Assembly: GCA_945957305.1 (NCBI GenBank)
Contig: CAMFLN010000081.1
Coordinates: forward strand, 1-8,846
Origin: an uncultured Planctomycetaceae bacterium
GTDB taxonomy: Bacteria; Planctomycetota; Planctomycetia; Pirellulales; JACPPG01
Length of the DNA stretch: 8,846 nt
Reading direction: 5' to 3'
Below the pieces are notes generated by a model. That model did not search any database. It saw only the letters and a program-made list of their open reading frames with translations, and was not told where the DNA came from. The translations under genes were made by a program, and so were the position numbers. Each line of letters opens with the position of its first letter. The stretch's first letter is position 1. Shown here piece after piece: positions 1 to 6,605 of the stretch.

Positions 1-126
1 GACACATACGGCGTGGGTCAGCAAGTCCTTGGAATCGTACAGCAGCAGCTTGTCGCGCGGCTGGCCGGCGTCGAGGTCATACTCCCGCCCGAGATAAAAG
101 ACGCCGAGCTTCTCGAAATCTTCCAC
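1..126 (-). CDS. HerA/DUF87-like ATPase, N-terminal 42 codons only (runs off left edge)
   Basis: Minus-strand reading frame of 42 codons, open to the window edge. It begins at a GTG preceded by GGAG (plus 136-139) with a 9-base spacer. An in-frame TAG lies three codons upstream, so this GTG is the earliest possible start. The peptide contains [15 protein letters not shown] (residues 4-18) and [16 protein letters not shown] (27-42). I recognise this as the opening of planctomycete-type ATP-binding proteins of the HerA/DUF87 group, in which a Walker A loop of the form GMTGSGKTG normally follows directly. That motif lies outside the window, so ATPase function rests on recall of the family rather than on a visible catalytic motif. 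HerA-type proteins are hexameric DNA-pumping motors, but the role of this subgroup is not established. It lies 223 bases downstream of the amidase gene on the same strand, separated from it by a repeat element. Confidence 0.7.
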   Translation of the reverse strand, partial: MEDFEKLGVFYLGREYDLDAGQPRDKLLLYDSKDLLTHAVCV

Positions 127-135
127 GCGAGGCTA

Positions 136-139
136 CTCC
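136..139 (-). promoter_or_regulatory. Shine-Dalgarno GGAG deciding the GTG start of the HerA-like gene
   Basis: GGAG on the minus strand, 9 bases before the GTG at 126-124. With the in-frame TAG just upstream, it supports a GTG start rather than a longer protein. Confidence 0.5.
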
Positions 140-179
140 TGAATCCTGCCGAAGTCTCTGCAAAGAAAAACTAACAAAT

Positions 180-331
180 CACAGAGGAAATTATCCACAG
201 ATTACGCAGATGACACAGAGGGAAGACAAAAGTCGGATGAAAACAAAGCGTGGAATCCGCGGGCGTAAGTCGCCGTCTGCCGCAGAGTGATTTCTTCTGT
301 CATCTCATCTGCAACATCTGTGTCATCTGCG
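180..331. repeat. Inverted-arm repeat element built of 9-base units
   Basis: The left arm (plus strand) holds in-phase nonamers at 196-204, 205-213 and 214-222 of the form YRCAGATKA. The octamer CACAGAGG occurs twice, at 180-187 and 214-221. The right arm, read on the minus strand, holds four in-phase nonamers covering 330-295, for example GCAGATGAC and ACAGATGTT. The arms share a perfect 15-base inverted repeat, CGCAGATGACACAGA at 205-219 and its complement at 317-331. Between them is a small GGCG/CGCC stem at 262-274. The element fills most of the spacer between the amidase stop and the HerA-like start. It could fold in the read-through transcript, but there is no T-run typical of an intrinsic terminator. 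Confidence 0.75.
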
Positions 332-349
332 GATGAGTTATTCTTGATC

Positions 350-1906
350 TTAAGAAGCGGCCGACTTCGCACCGGGGGCGACAAACACCGGCCAGCGCTG
401 CGCCCACGATTGTGCTTGCTCTAGCTGTGCGGCCAAACGCAACAAAGTTGCCTCGTCGCCGTGTCGTCCCATGAAATGGCTGCCGATCGGCAATCCGGCG
501 TCGTTCCAATAGAGCGGAACTGACATGGCCGGCTGTCCCGTCGCATTCGCGAGCGGCGTAAAAGGGCAGTAGCCCTGTAGCCAGGCGATGATGTCCTCGG
601 CCGGCTTGGTCTGATCGAGCTCGCCCGTTTTCACCGGCGGCTGTGCCAGGACCGGCGTCAGCATGACGTCGTACTTGGTCAGGAACTGCACCATGGCATT
701 GTTCGCCGCCTGCAGTGGGCCACTCCAAGCCAAGGCCACATCGGAGGGATTGTTCTTGCTGTCGATTTCGGCCAGCTTCAGGGTCCACGGTTCGAAGCTG
801 TCAGGCGGCACGCGGTTGCCGAGGAACTTTTTCACACTTTTGAGCACGCGGCCGGCAACGGTGGCCCACAACACCAGGAACGCGTCGGCGAAGGCCTGGC
901 TGTCGAATTTCGGCTCGGCCTCTTCGACGGTGTGCCCCAGATCGGCGCACAGCTTGGCGGTTGCTTGCACGGCTGCGGCGCAGTCGGGGTGAACCTTGTT
1001 GCCGGCGAAATCGGTCAGTCGAAACGCAATCCGCAGCTTGCCCGGCGCGGCTTTCAACTCTTCGACGTACGAACGGGCGGGCGGCGGGGCCAGGTAGCGT
1101 TCGCCGGGCGTGGGGCCGCGCGTCGCATCGAGCAAAGCCGCGCTGTCACGCACCGATCGGCTGACGCAGTGCACGACCGACAGGCCATCTTCCTTAACGC
1201 TCGTTCCTTCGGGGTTGCGCCCGCGATTGATCTTCAGTCCGAACAGCCCGCAGCAGCTCGACGGAATGCGGATCGAGCCTCCCCCATCGCTGGCCGAGGC
1301 GAGCGGCACCAAACCGGCGGCGACTGCCGCCGCCGAACCGCCGCTCGATCCGCCCGGGGACCGCGACAGGTCCCACGGATTTTTTGTCGTTTCATACGCC
1401 CGCGGCTCGGTTGTCGGCACCAATCCGAACTCAGGGGTGTTCGACTTGCCGACCACGATCAGCCCGGCACGCTCCATGCGCTGAATGACTTCCGACGTGC
1501 TGGGCGAGATGTTGCCTTTGAAGAACTTCGAACCGTAGGTCAAACGCACGCCTTTGAGCGGTTCCAGGTCCTTGACGAGAAACGGCACTCCGGCGAAGGG
1601 GCCCGTTCCCACCGGTTCACCAGCGCGCTGCCGCGCCTGCTCGAACGTGCGCGTCACAACCGAACCGACTTGTGGATCGAGCCGCTCGATGCGGGCGATC
1701 GCGGCGTTGACCAATTCCAGCGGTGTGACTTGCTTCTTGCGCACCAGCTCGGCCTGGCCCAATCCGTCGAGCGCGGCGAACTCGTCCGGCGGTGCGTCCT
1801 TTGCCAGGTGGCCCGAAGCAGGGCGCGCGGCGATCGAACCCAGGCCGGAAGCGGCGAGCGTGGCCGCGGTCACCCCGAGAAACTCTCGACGATTAGGAGC
1901 GTGCAT
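350..1906 (-). CDS. Tat-exported amidase-signature hydrolase (GatA/FAAH superfamily)
   Basis: This 518-residue protein belongs to the amidase signature family, which hydrolyses carboxamide bonds with a Ser-cisSer-Lys triad. The triad is visible as K112 (in VPFLVKD), S187 (first Ser of GGSSGGS, residues 185-191) and S211 (in [10 protein letters not shown]). The 24-residue spacing between the two serines matches GatA and FAAH. The N-terminus carries a twin-arginine signal: NRREFLGV at residues 5-12, then an Ala/Leu-rich stretch to about residue 30. The enzyme is therefore predicted to be folded in the cytoplasm and exported through Tat. That argues against a role as the GatA subunit of the tRNA amidotransferase, and no gatB or gatC is nearby. 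The start is an ATG with GAGG 6 bases upstream (plus 1913-1916). Substrate is unknown. The gene lies 109 bases downstream of the metallopeptidase gene on the same strand, so co-transcription is possible but not shown. Confidence 0.93.
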   Translation of the reverse strand: MHAPNRREFLGVTAATLAASGLGSIAARPASGHLAKDAPPDEFAALDGLGQAELVRKKQVTPLELVNAAIARIERLDPQVGSVVTRTFEQARQRAGEPVGTGPFAGVPFLVKDLEPLKGVRLTYGSKFFKGNISPSTSEVIQRMERAGLIVVGKSNTPEFGLVPTTEPRAYETTKNPWDLSRSPGGSSGGSAAAVAAGLVPLASASDGGGSIRIPSSCCGLFGLKINRGRNPEGTSVKEDGLSVVHCVSRSVRDSAALLDATRGPTPGERYLAPPPARSYVEELKAAPGKLRIAFRLTDFAGNKVHPDCAAAVQATAKLCADLGHTVEEAEPKFDSQAFADAFLVLWATVAGRVLKSVKKFLGNRVPPDSFEPWTLKLAEIDSKNNPSDVALAWSGPLQAANNAMVQFLTKYDVMLTPVLAQPPVKTGELDQTKPAEDIIAWLQGYCPFTPLANATGQPAMSVPLYWNDAGLPIGSHFMGRHGDEATLLRLAAQLEQAQSWAQRWPVFVAPGAKSAAS

Positions 1907-1981
1907 CAGATGCCTCGTAACAGAGTGTGAATAACTTTGCGCGCTCGCGAGCTGGCCTGCCCGCCGGGATCACGGCGCGAG

Positions 1982-1987
1982 TTTATA
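1982..1987 (-). promoter_or_regulatory. Possible -10 box (TATAAA) for the amidase gene
   Basis: TATAAA on the minus strand, 76 bases upstream of the amidase ATG, in the 109-base gap after the metallopeptidase stop. No good -35 hexamer lies at 16-18 bases, so this is only a weak candidate. Confidence 0.2.
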
Positions 1988-2015
1988 GTGCGTCGAGAGG
2001 GCAACATCGTCGGAT

Positions 2016-2879
2016 TTACAAATCGTCGTAATCGGTCTCGAACAGCAGCACCGCTTCGCGGACGTCTCCTGTTTTAACGCCGCGAGTGAACCAACGCTTC
2101 CGCTGCTCGGAGGTGCCGTGAGTGAACGAGTCAGGCACGACGTAGCCCTGGGCTTGCTTCTGCAAGCGATCGTCGCCGATCTGGAAGGCGGCGTTCAGCG
2201 CCGATTCGAGATCGCCTCGTTCGAGGAAATTGAATTTCTCCTGCGCATGATGCGCCCAGACGCCGGCCAGGAAGTCGGCCTGCAGTTCGAGCCGCACCGA
2301 GGCCTGGTTCCGGTCGCCGCCGCGCCCCATGCCACGCCGCTGCTGCGCCATGTCGGCAAAACCGAGCAGCCGCTGCACGTGATGCCCAACTTCATGCGCC
2401 AGAACATAAGCGCGGGCGAATTCGCCGGGCGCATTCAGCTTGCGCTCCATGTCCTGATAAAAGCCGAGATCGATATACACCTTGCTGTCGCCGCCGCAAT
2501 AGAACGGTCCGACCGCCGCGTTGGCCAGGCCGCAGGCCGACTCGACCCGGCCGGTGAACAGGACCAGGGTCGGCTTTTCATAGCGCCGCCCCAGCCGCGA
2601 GAAAATCTCGTCCCACACGACCTCGGTATCGTGGAAGATCACTTTGCTGAACGAGGCTTCGCGTTCTTCCTCGGGGTTGGCCGGGCCTTCTTCGGCCGGC
2701 GCGCCGGGAGCGCCGACATTGATGCCTGGCGCGTTGAGCAACTGTTGCGGATCGACGCCAAACAGAAGCGCCAACACGATAATGATCAAAAGGCCGCCGC
2801 CCCCCAAGGCCACGGTCGGCCCACCCATGCGGCGACGATCCTCGACATTTTGACTTTCCTCACGACCTTCCCAACGCAT
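2016..2879 (-). CDS. YpfJ-type neutral zinc metallopeptidase (PF04228 family), membrane-anchored
   Basis: This 287-residue protein opens with MRWEGREESQNVEDRR, the characteristic start of the YpfJ / putative neutral zinc metallopeptidase family. That fixes the start at 2879, although the frame stays open for a further 256 codons upstream into the divergent spacer and the neighbouring gene. A single hydrophobic segment at about residues 27-41 (LGGGGLLIIIVLALLFG region) predicts a membrane anchor. It is followed by a Pro/Ala/Glu-rich linker (about 55-75) and the catalytic domain. The zinc site is HEVGHH with H162, E163 and H166; E198 in LELQADFLAG is the likely third ligand. C116 and C128 sit in the family's conserved ACGxANAAxGPFYC block and could form a disulfide. 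A weak GGGGA precedes the ATG by about 7-8 bases. Peptidase activity is predicted from the motif; physiological substrates of this family are poorly known. Confidence 0.93.
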   Translation of the reverse strand: MRWEGREESQNVEDRRRMGGPTVALGGGGLLIIIVLALLFGVDPQQLLNAPGINVGAPGAPAEEGPANPEEEREASFSKVIFHDTEVVWDEIFSRLGRRYEKPTLVLFTGRVESACGLANAAVGPFYCGGDSKVYIDLGFYQDMERKLNAPGEFARAYVLAHEVGHHVQRLLGFADMAQQRRGMGRGGDRNQASVRLELQADFLAGVWAHHAQEKFNFLERGDLESALNAAFQIGDDRLQKQAQGYVVPDSFTHGTSEQRKRWFTRGVKTGDVREAVLLFETDYDDL

Positions 2880-3188
2880 GCGTGAATCCCCGCAAGAAGT
2901 GAATGCCCACCGAGGCGCGATTGGCCATGGTCGATGTCGACTGCAGAAGCGCCCGAACAGGCAATTCAATATAGCCGGCCTGACCCCGATCAACTCCTGG
3001 CATATTAGTCGCGTCCGATTGCCGGGACAACTTCCGCACGAATCGGAGCCAACCTGTTGGCCCGATGACCCTTCGGATTGTAGCGCCTTGCCATGGCGCG
3101 CCGTCATTCGTACGATTTCGCCGACCCGATGACCGCTGGGCGGGTCGACGCTGCGAAACTCACCAGGGAACACGGAGCAAATACCCCG
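2880..3188. other. Divergent spacer between metallopeptidase and Old Yellow Enzyme genes
   Basis: This 309-base spacer must hold the promoters for both divergent genes. Frames run through it on both strands as upstream extensions of the two real genes, but they lack family similarity and contradict the recognised N-termini. I see a -10-like TATATT on the minus strand at 2968-2973, a weak GCGCC/GGCGC stem at 3083-3099, and a CCGATT/AATCGG pair with a 20-base loop at 3015-3046. Unlike the other larger gaps, it has no clear 7- or 9-base periodic repeat. Confidence 0.6.
2968..2973 (-). promoter_or_regulatory. Possible -10 box (TATATT) for the metallopeptidase gene
   Basis: TATATT on the minus strand, five of six matches to the consensus, 88 bases upstream of the metallopeptidase ATG. 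The best upstream TTGATC is only 14 bases away, shorter than the usual spacing, so the call is tentative. Confidence 0.25.
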
Positions 3189-4271
3189 ATGGCCAGCCTG
3201 TTTGATGCCTTTAAACTCAAGGACGTGACGCTGCGGAATCGCATCGCGGTGTCTCCCATGTGTCAATATTCCTCGGTCGATGGCCACGCGACCGATTGGC
3301 ATCTGGTTCATCTCGGTTCGAGGGCTGTGGGGGGCGCCGCTCTGGTCTGCGTCGAGGCGACGGCTGTCCTGCCCGAGGGGCGCATCAGCCCGGCTGATGC
3401 CGGCCTCTGGTCGGACGATCACGTGGCGCCGCTGGAGCGCATCACGCGGTTCCTGAAGGATCACGGCGCGGTGCCCGCCATTCAGATTGCGCATGCCGGC
3501 CGCAAGGCCAGTGCCAGCCGCCCTTGGGACGGCGACCGTCATTTGCAACCAGACGAAGGAGGGTGGGAGATTGTCGCACCCTCGGCCGTACCGTTTGGCG
3601 CCAACCTGCCGCGCACGCCGCACGCACTGAGTGTGGCCGAAATTCACAACGTCACGGCGGCGTTCGTCGCCGCGGCGCGGCGAGCTTTAGCAGCAGGATT
3701 TGAATGGCTCGAACTTCACTTCGCCCACGGCTATCTCGCACACAGCTTCTATTCACCGCTCGCAAACCAGCGCACTGACCAATACGGCGGCAGTTTCGAA
3801 AACCGCAGCCGCTTCCTGTTGGAAACGCTCTCGGCCGTTCGCGCCGTCTGGCCTGAGCGCTGGCCGCTCACCGCGCGCCTTTCGGTTACCGACTGGATCG
3901 AAGGTGGCGTGACGGTCGAAGAGTCGATCGAGCTGGTGCGCCGCATGAAGGCGCTGGGCCTGGACTTGATCGACGTGAGCCAGGGCTTTGCCGTGCCTGA
4001 CATCTCGAAGATTCCCTGGGGGCCAGGTTTCATGCTGCCCATCGCCGGGCGAATTCGCCGGGAAGCGGCGCTGCCGACCGCCGCCGGCTGGATGATCACC
4101 GAGCCGCACCAGGCGGATGGCGCGATCCGCGAGGAGCAGACGGACCTGGTGATGCTCGCACGCGAAATGCTGCGCGACGCTTACTGGCCTTTTCACGCCG
4201 CGCGGACCTTGGGGATCGAAATGCCGCAACAAATCTTGCCAGTGCAATACGCCCACTGGCTCAAGCGGTAG
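3189..4271 (+). CDS. Old Yellow Enzyme family NAD(P)H:flavin oxidoreductase, YqjM/NamA-like
   Basis: This 360-residue FMN-dependent TIM-barrel ene-reductase is of normal length for the YqjM-like class. Enzymes of this class use NAD(P)H to reduce activated C=C bonds in enones and related electrophiles in the cytoplasm. Visible motifs are SPMCQYS with C25 and Y27 (matching the flavin-tuning Cys and Tyr of YqjM), QIAHAGRKAS (Q99, H102, R105), and the substrate-anion pair in LHFAHGYLAHSF (H177 and H180, with Y182). The family block SPLANQRTDQYGGSFENR follows at about 189-206. The C-terminal phosphate-binding part appears as DLVMLAREMLRDAYWP (319-334), and the end PVQYAHW resembles the family's usual terminus. 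The ATG at 3189 was chosen because MASLFDAFKLKDVTLRNRI aligns with family starts; GGAG lies 11 bases upstream. In-frame ATGs at 3093 and 3129 give a non-homologous tail. Physiological substrate is unknown. Confidence 0.93.
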   Translation: MASLFDAFKLKDVTLRNRIAVSPMCQYSSVDGHATDWHLVHLGSRAVGGAALVCVEATAVLPEGRISPADAGLWSDDHVAPLERITRFLKDHGAVPAIQIAHAGRKASASRPWDGDRHLQPDEGGWEIVAPSAVPFGANLPRTPHALSVAEIHNVTAAFVAAARRALAAGFEWLELHFAHGYLAHSFYSPLANQRTDQYGGSFENRSRFLLETLSAVRAVWPERWPLTARLSVTDWIEGGVTVEESIELVRRMKALGLDLIDVSQGFAVPDISKIPWGPGFMLPIAGRIRREAALPTAAGWMITEPHQADGAIREEQTDLVMLAREMLRDAYWPFHAARTLGIEMPQQILPVQYAHWLKR

Positions 4272-4303
4272 GTCCCGTCCGCACGCTTCTACCCTATTTT
4301 CAC

Positions 4304-4387
4304 TCGCCGTGATCGTTGTGTCGTGGTGGTTCTTCCTTCTTCAGGAAGCAAATTGGAGTTACCACAACGACACGACGGGCACGACGA
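4304..4387. repeat. 27-base inverted repeat of 9-base units between convergent genes
   Basis: The arm at 4304-4330, read on the minus strand, and the arm at 4361-4387, read on the plus strand, agree at 22 of 27 positions, with a 30-base spacer. Each arm consists of three in-phase nonamers of the type RCACGACGR. A smaller perfect stem, CTTCCT/AGGAAG (4332-4337 and 4343-4348), sits inside the loop. The element starts 32 bases after the Old Yellow Enzyme stop and lies about 100 bases beyond the stop of the converging thioredoxin-protease gene. A bidirectional terminator role is plausible from position, but no T-run follows either arm. Confidence 0.7.
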
Positions 4388-4460
4388 GGGAAATTCCGGG
4401 GGAGGTGCGGCAGCGAGCTGCTGAATTCCCGAACAGCGCTGCAAAGCCCGCGCCTGGTCA

Positions 4461-4495
4461 ATTCATCATTCTGCAATCAGCATTCATCATTTACT
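4461..4495. repeat. Heptamer array (ATTCATC type) overlapping the stop codon of the protease gene
   Basis: Five in-phase 7-base units occupy 4461-4495. The decamer ATTCATCATT is exactly repeated at 4461-4470 and 4482-4491, a period of 21, or three units. The last unit contains the TTA (4491-4493) that is the TAA stop of the minus-strand gene. The repeat therefore forms the end of that gene and its immediate 3' flank. Confidence 0.65.
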
Positions 4496-6122
4496 TGAAC
4501 CGCTTCGCGCCGCCGCTGGATTGGTAGTTCTCGCTGGTCAGCAGTGCTTCGCGTGGCTGCGGTGTAACCGGTCGCTTGGTGACTGCCGACATACGGTCGG
4601 GCGCCTGCGCGTGCCCTTCGGCCGAGAGTTGTCGCAGCAGATCCTGCGAGGCGCGGTCGACCACCACAATTTCGCTCATCGAATGGGCGTCGGCCAGCGG
4701 TCGCACAATGCAGATCACTTCGGCGTCGGCCGAGGAGGAGCGAATCTTTTCCAATAGCGAGCGTTCGGCCGGCGTGATCGCCTGGTTGCCCGGCAGCCCG
4801 CGCGGAGCCGTGGGATCCTGCGAACTGGTCGGCACGACGCGTGGCGCCACGCTTTGCATGTCGGCGATCGGCATGGTGCGTGCCATGCTCGTCGGGTCAC
4901 TGGCCAATGGGGCACTCGCCGGCGTCGTCGTGGCAACCAATTCGGTCAGGCCCTTGCGGGCGATCTCGTTGTGAATCGAGCCAATGCCGGCATAGAGCCC
5001 TTCGTTGTCCGCCGGATCGGCCGCGTTGCAAACGCCGATCAAGAGCCCGTCGGCCGTGAACAAACCTCCGCCGCTGCGCCCTTCGACCGGCTGCCCGGCG
5101 ACCTGAATGTTCGGCGGTGGCAAATATTTGTCCGTGCTGGTAACCCTGCTGGTGCGGACGCTCGGCTCGCGACCGTTATCGCAGCCGATACTGATGACCG
5201 CATCGCCCGTGCGCACGATGTGACTCGGAATCGCCAGCTGCGCGACTTGCACCGGTACTCCCGGGCGGAAGCTCACTAGCCCCACATCGCGCTTCAGGTC
5301 GTAGCCGATGAGTTGCCCCGCGACTTTTTTGGGCGCTCCGGGGCCGAACAGGTCGACCGTGATGCGTCCCTGGCCTTTGGAATCGCGGAAAATATGACCG
5401 CACGTCAGCACGAGAGCTTCGCCCGCGCGGGCGTCGATGATCGTGCCCGAGCCGACGGAATTGCCGTCGGGATCTTCGATGCGCAGTCGCACGCTCGAGG
5501 CCAGGCAGCGCTCGGCAGCCTGAGTGTTCTTGGCCAAGGCGGTGCTGGCTTCGGCCAGGGCTTGGCGATGCGGACCTTGCGCGAAGGTCGGAGCGGAAGT
5601 GACCAGCGGTTCCTGGCTGAACTCGCTGGGCAGCGGATGGCTACTCGGTTCAGCCGCGCCGGGCGCGAACGTCGTCGGCATTTGAGCCGGGGGTGACGTG
5701 TTTGTGGCGGGCAAAGCAGCATCCGGCATGGCGCCGCCGGCAAAAGTCGTGGGCCGACCTGGCAGGGCAGGAATATGCCCTGGCATGTTGCCGGCCACGG
5801 CGCCCGCCGTCGAGCCGCGTTTAGCGAGACTTAACATTTGTTCCAAGCGTGATCGCGTGGCGCCGCCGACGACGCGGTCGACTTCCTGACCATCGACGAT
5901 CATGACAAAGCACGGAATTGCGGTCACGTTGTAGCGCGCGGCGAGCGCGCGTTCTTGATCGAGATTCACTTTGCGGATCGGCGCGCCTTGCGCGGCCAGC
6001 GAATCGACGATCGGCGCCATCTGGCGGCACGGCCCACACCATTCGGCCGTGAAATCGAGCAACTCAGTCTGCCCAGCCCCCGTCATTGCGAGACACGCCA
6101 CGACGGAATGCAACACAAGCAT
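4491..6122 (-). CDS. Secreted thioredoxin-fold / trypsin-like serine protease fusion protein
   Basis: This 543-residue protein has a short hydrophobic N-terminus (about residues 1-18) resembling a Sec signal. A thioredoxin-like domain (about 19-100) follows with WCGPC, active cysteines C29 and C32, and cis-Pro P70 in TAIPC. It appears to lack the first strand and helix of classical thioredoxin. Next come a Pro/Ala/Thr-rich linker (about 102-185) and a trypsin-like domain (about 205-395) with a plausible triad: H243 in LTCGHIF, D279 in YDLKRDVGL and S350 in GRSGGGLF. A second low-complexity linker (about 396-448) leads to a small C-terminal region (about 451-505) I cannot assign. An AAGGAGG lies 5 bases before the ATG at 6122, so the 157-codon open extension upstream, which is not protein-like, is rejected. 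A periplasmic role in thiol chemistry coupled to proteolysis is inference; partners and substrates are unknown. It converges with the flavoenzyme gene. Confidence 0.88.
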   Translation of the reverse strand: MLVLHSVVACLAMTGAGQTELLDFTAEWCGPCRQMAPIVDSLAAQGAPIRKVNLDQERALAARYNVTAIPCFVMIVDGQEVDRVVGGATRSRLEQMLSLAKRGSTAGAVAGNMPGHIPALPGRPTTFAGGAMPDAALPATNTSPPAQMPTTFAPGAAEPSSHPLPSEFSQEPLVTSAPTFAQGPHRQALAEASTALAKNTQAAERCLASSVRLRIEDPDGNSVGSGTIIDARAGEALVLTCGHIFRDSKGQGRITVDLFGPGAPKKVAGQLIGYDLKRDVGLVSFRPGVPVQVAQLAIPSHIVRTGDAVISIGCDNGREPSVRTSRVTSTDKYLPPPNIQVAGQPVEGRSGGGLFTADGLLIGVCNAADPADNEGLYAGIGSIHNEIARKGLTELVATTTPASAPLASDPTSMARTMPIADMQSVAPRVVPTSSQDPTAPRGLPGNQAITPAERSLLEKIRSSSADAEVICIVRPLADAHSMSEIVVVDRASQDLLRQLSAEGHAQAPDRMSAVTKRPVTPQPREALLTSENYQSSGGAKRFK

Positions 6123-6127
6123 GGATC

Positions 6128-6134
6128 CCTCCTT
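6128..6134 (-). promoter_or_regulatory. Strong Shine-Dalgarno (AAGGAGG) of the thioredoxin-protease gene
   Basis: AAGGAGG on the minus strand, 5 bases upstream of the ATG at 6122-6120. It is the strongest ribosome binding site in the window and settles the start of the fusion protein. Confidence 0.75.
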
Positions 6135-6316
6135 GGATCGTGCGATAACGGCGCGGCCCGGGCGGCCGGCGTGCGGGGCCGGCAGAACGAGACGAACCGA
6201 CTGCAGGGAGCGAGCCGGAAGATGGGTCGGCGGTGGCGATCCCGCGCGGAATCGCAGCACACCAGCGAAGGCAACCTCCTTGTCGCCGTCACGACCGTCG
6301 GTGAACGTTTCGCCGC

Positions 6317-6361
6317 GACCAGTGTCCTTACTGGTCCCAAGCTCTCCCCTCGGCGAGCTTG
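6317..6361. other. Two adjacent 7-bp stem-loops in the leader side of the protease gene
   Basis: GACCAGT (6317-6323) pairs with ACTGGTC (6330-6336) around a 6-base loop. One base further on, CAAGCTC (6338-6344) pairs with GAGCTTG (6355-6361) around a 10-base loop. Both stems are perfect. They lie about 195-240 bases upstream of the protease ATG and could be in its 5' leader if transcription starts further upstream. No known riboswitch class is recognised. Confidence 0.4.
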
Positions 6362-6462
6362 TGTGCGACGTCGGGTAAACGCTGCCGGCGGCCACTCGAG
6401 TCCGTGACAAAGCGGCGACATATTGCCGACGTTCGTCAATTCGTACAAGGCCAACCATGCAA

Positions 6463-6553
6463 CAGTGGGCAGCAGGCAGAGTGCAGCCGGCAGCGGAATG
6501 CAAGCTGTAGGACATTACTAAGCATTTCACTCCCCTCCCGCTTGCTGCCCACT
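6463..6553. repeat. Palindromic heptamer element A (CAGTRGG type)
   Basis: Five in-phase 7-base units, each beginning CAG, cover 6463-6497 and are followed by ATGCAAGCTG (6498-6507). The opposite arm, read on the minus strand from about 6553, holds degenerate units of the same kind (AAGTGGG, CAGCAAG and others) and ends in GTGAAATGCT. GTGGGCAGCA in the left arm has a perfect inverted match in the right arm. Over its first 45 bases the element matches element B at 37 positions. Confidence 0.7.
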
Positions 6554-6588
6554 TGCATGCCGCACTCCCGAGTATTTCGGCGGTCGGA

Positions 6589-6594
6589 TACAAT
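6589..6594 (+). promoter_or_regulatory. Possible -10 box (TACAAT) for metG
   Basis: TACAAT matches the -10 consensus at five of six bases and sits in the short unique stretch between repeat elements A and B. No good -35 lies at standard spacing. If used, element B would be transcribed as the metG leader. Confidence 0.2.
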
Positions 6595-6605
6595 GCCGGC
6601 CTAAA

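Noticed and set aside
1..174. Plus-strand frame open for 57 codons and ending in TAA at 172-174
   Set aside because: The opposite strand over the same bases gives a recognisable conserved N-terminus with its own start and ribosome binding site; the plus translation matches nothing I know.
202..384. 60-codon minus-strand frame overlapping the amidase 3' end
   Set aside because: It is formed by the repeat element and overlaps the amidase coding end in another frame, with no protein-like character.
932..1930. Long plus-strand open frame (332 codons) opposite the amidase gene
   Set aside because: Arginine-rich antisense shadow of a gene with a full catalytic triad; typical of GC-rich DNA.
1943..1977. 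Palindrome GCTCGCGAGC and CGCCG/CGGCG stem as a terminator after the metallopeptidase gene
   Set aside because: Stems are short, expected in GC-rich sequence, and not followed by a T-run on the relevant strand.
2880..3647. Upstream extension of the metallopeptidase frame on the minus strand
   Set aside because: It lacks family similarity, runs through the divergent spacer and overlaps the Old Yellow Enzyme gene; the family N-terminus MRWEGREES fixes the start at 2879.
180..4495. CRISPR array interpretation of the short repeated units
   Set aside because: Units are 7-9 bases, directly abutting and without unique spacers, and no cas genes are present.
6416..6452. Promoter candidate TTGTAC with 17-base spacing to CAATAT on the minus strand for the protease gene
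   Set aside because: Only three of six matches in each hexamer, which is not better than chance.
6123..6593. 157-codon upstream extension of the thioredoxin-protease frame
   Set aside because: Low-complexity, not protein-like, runs into repeat element A, and the AAGGAGG at 6128-6134 marks the internal ATG as the start.
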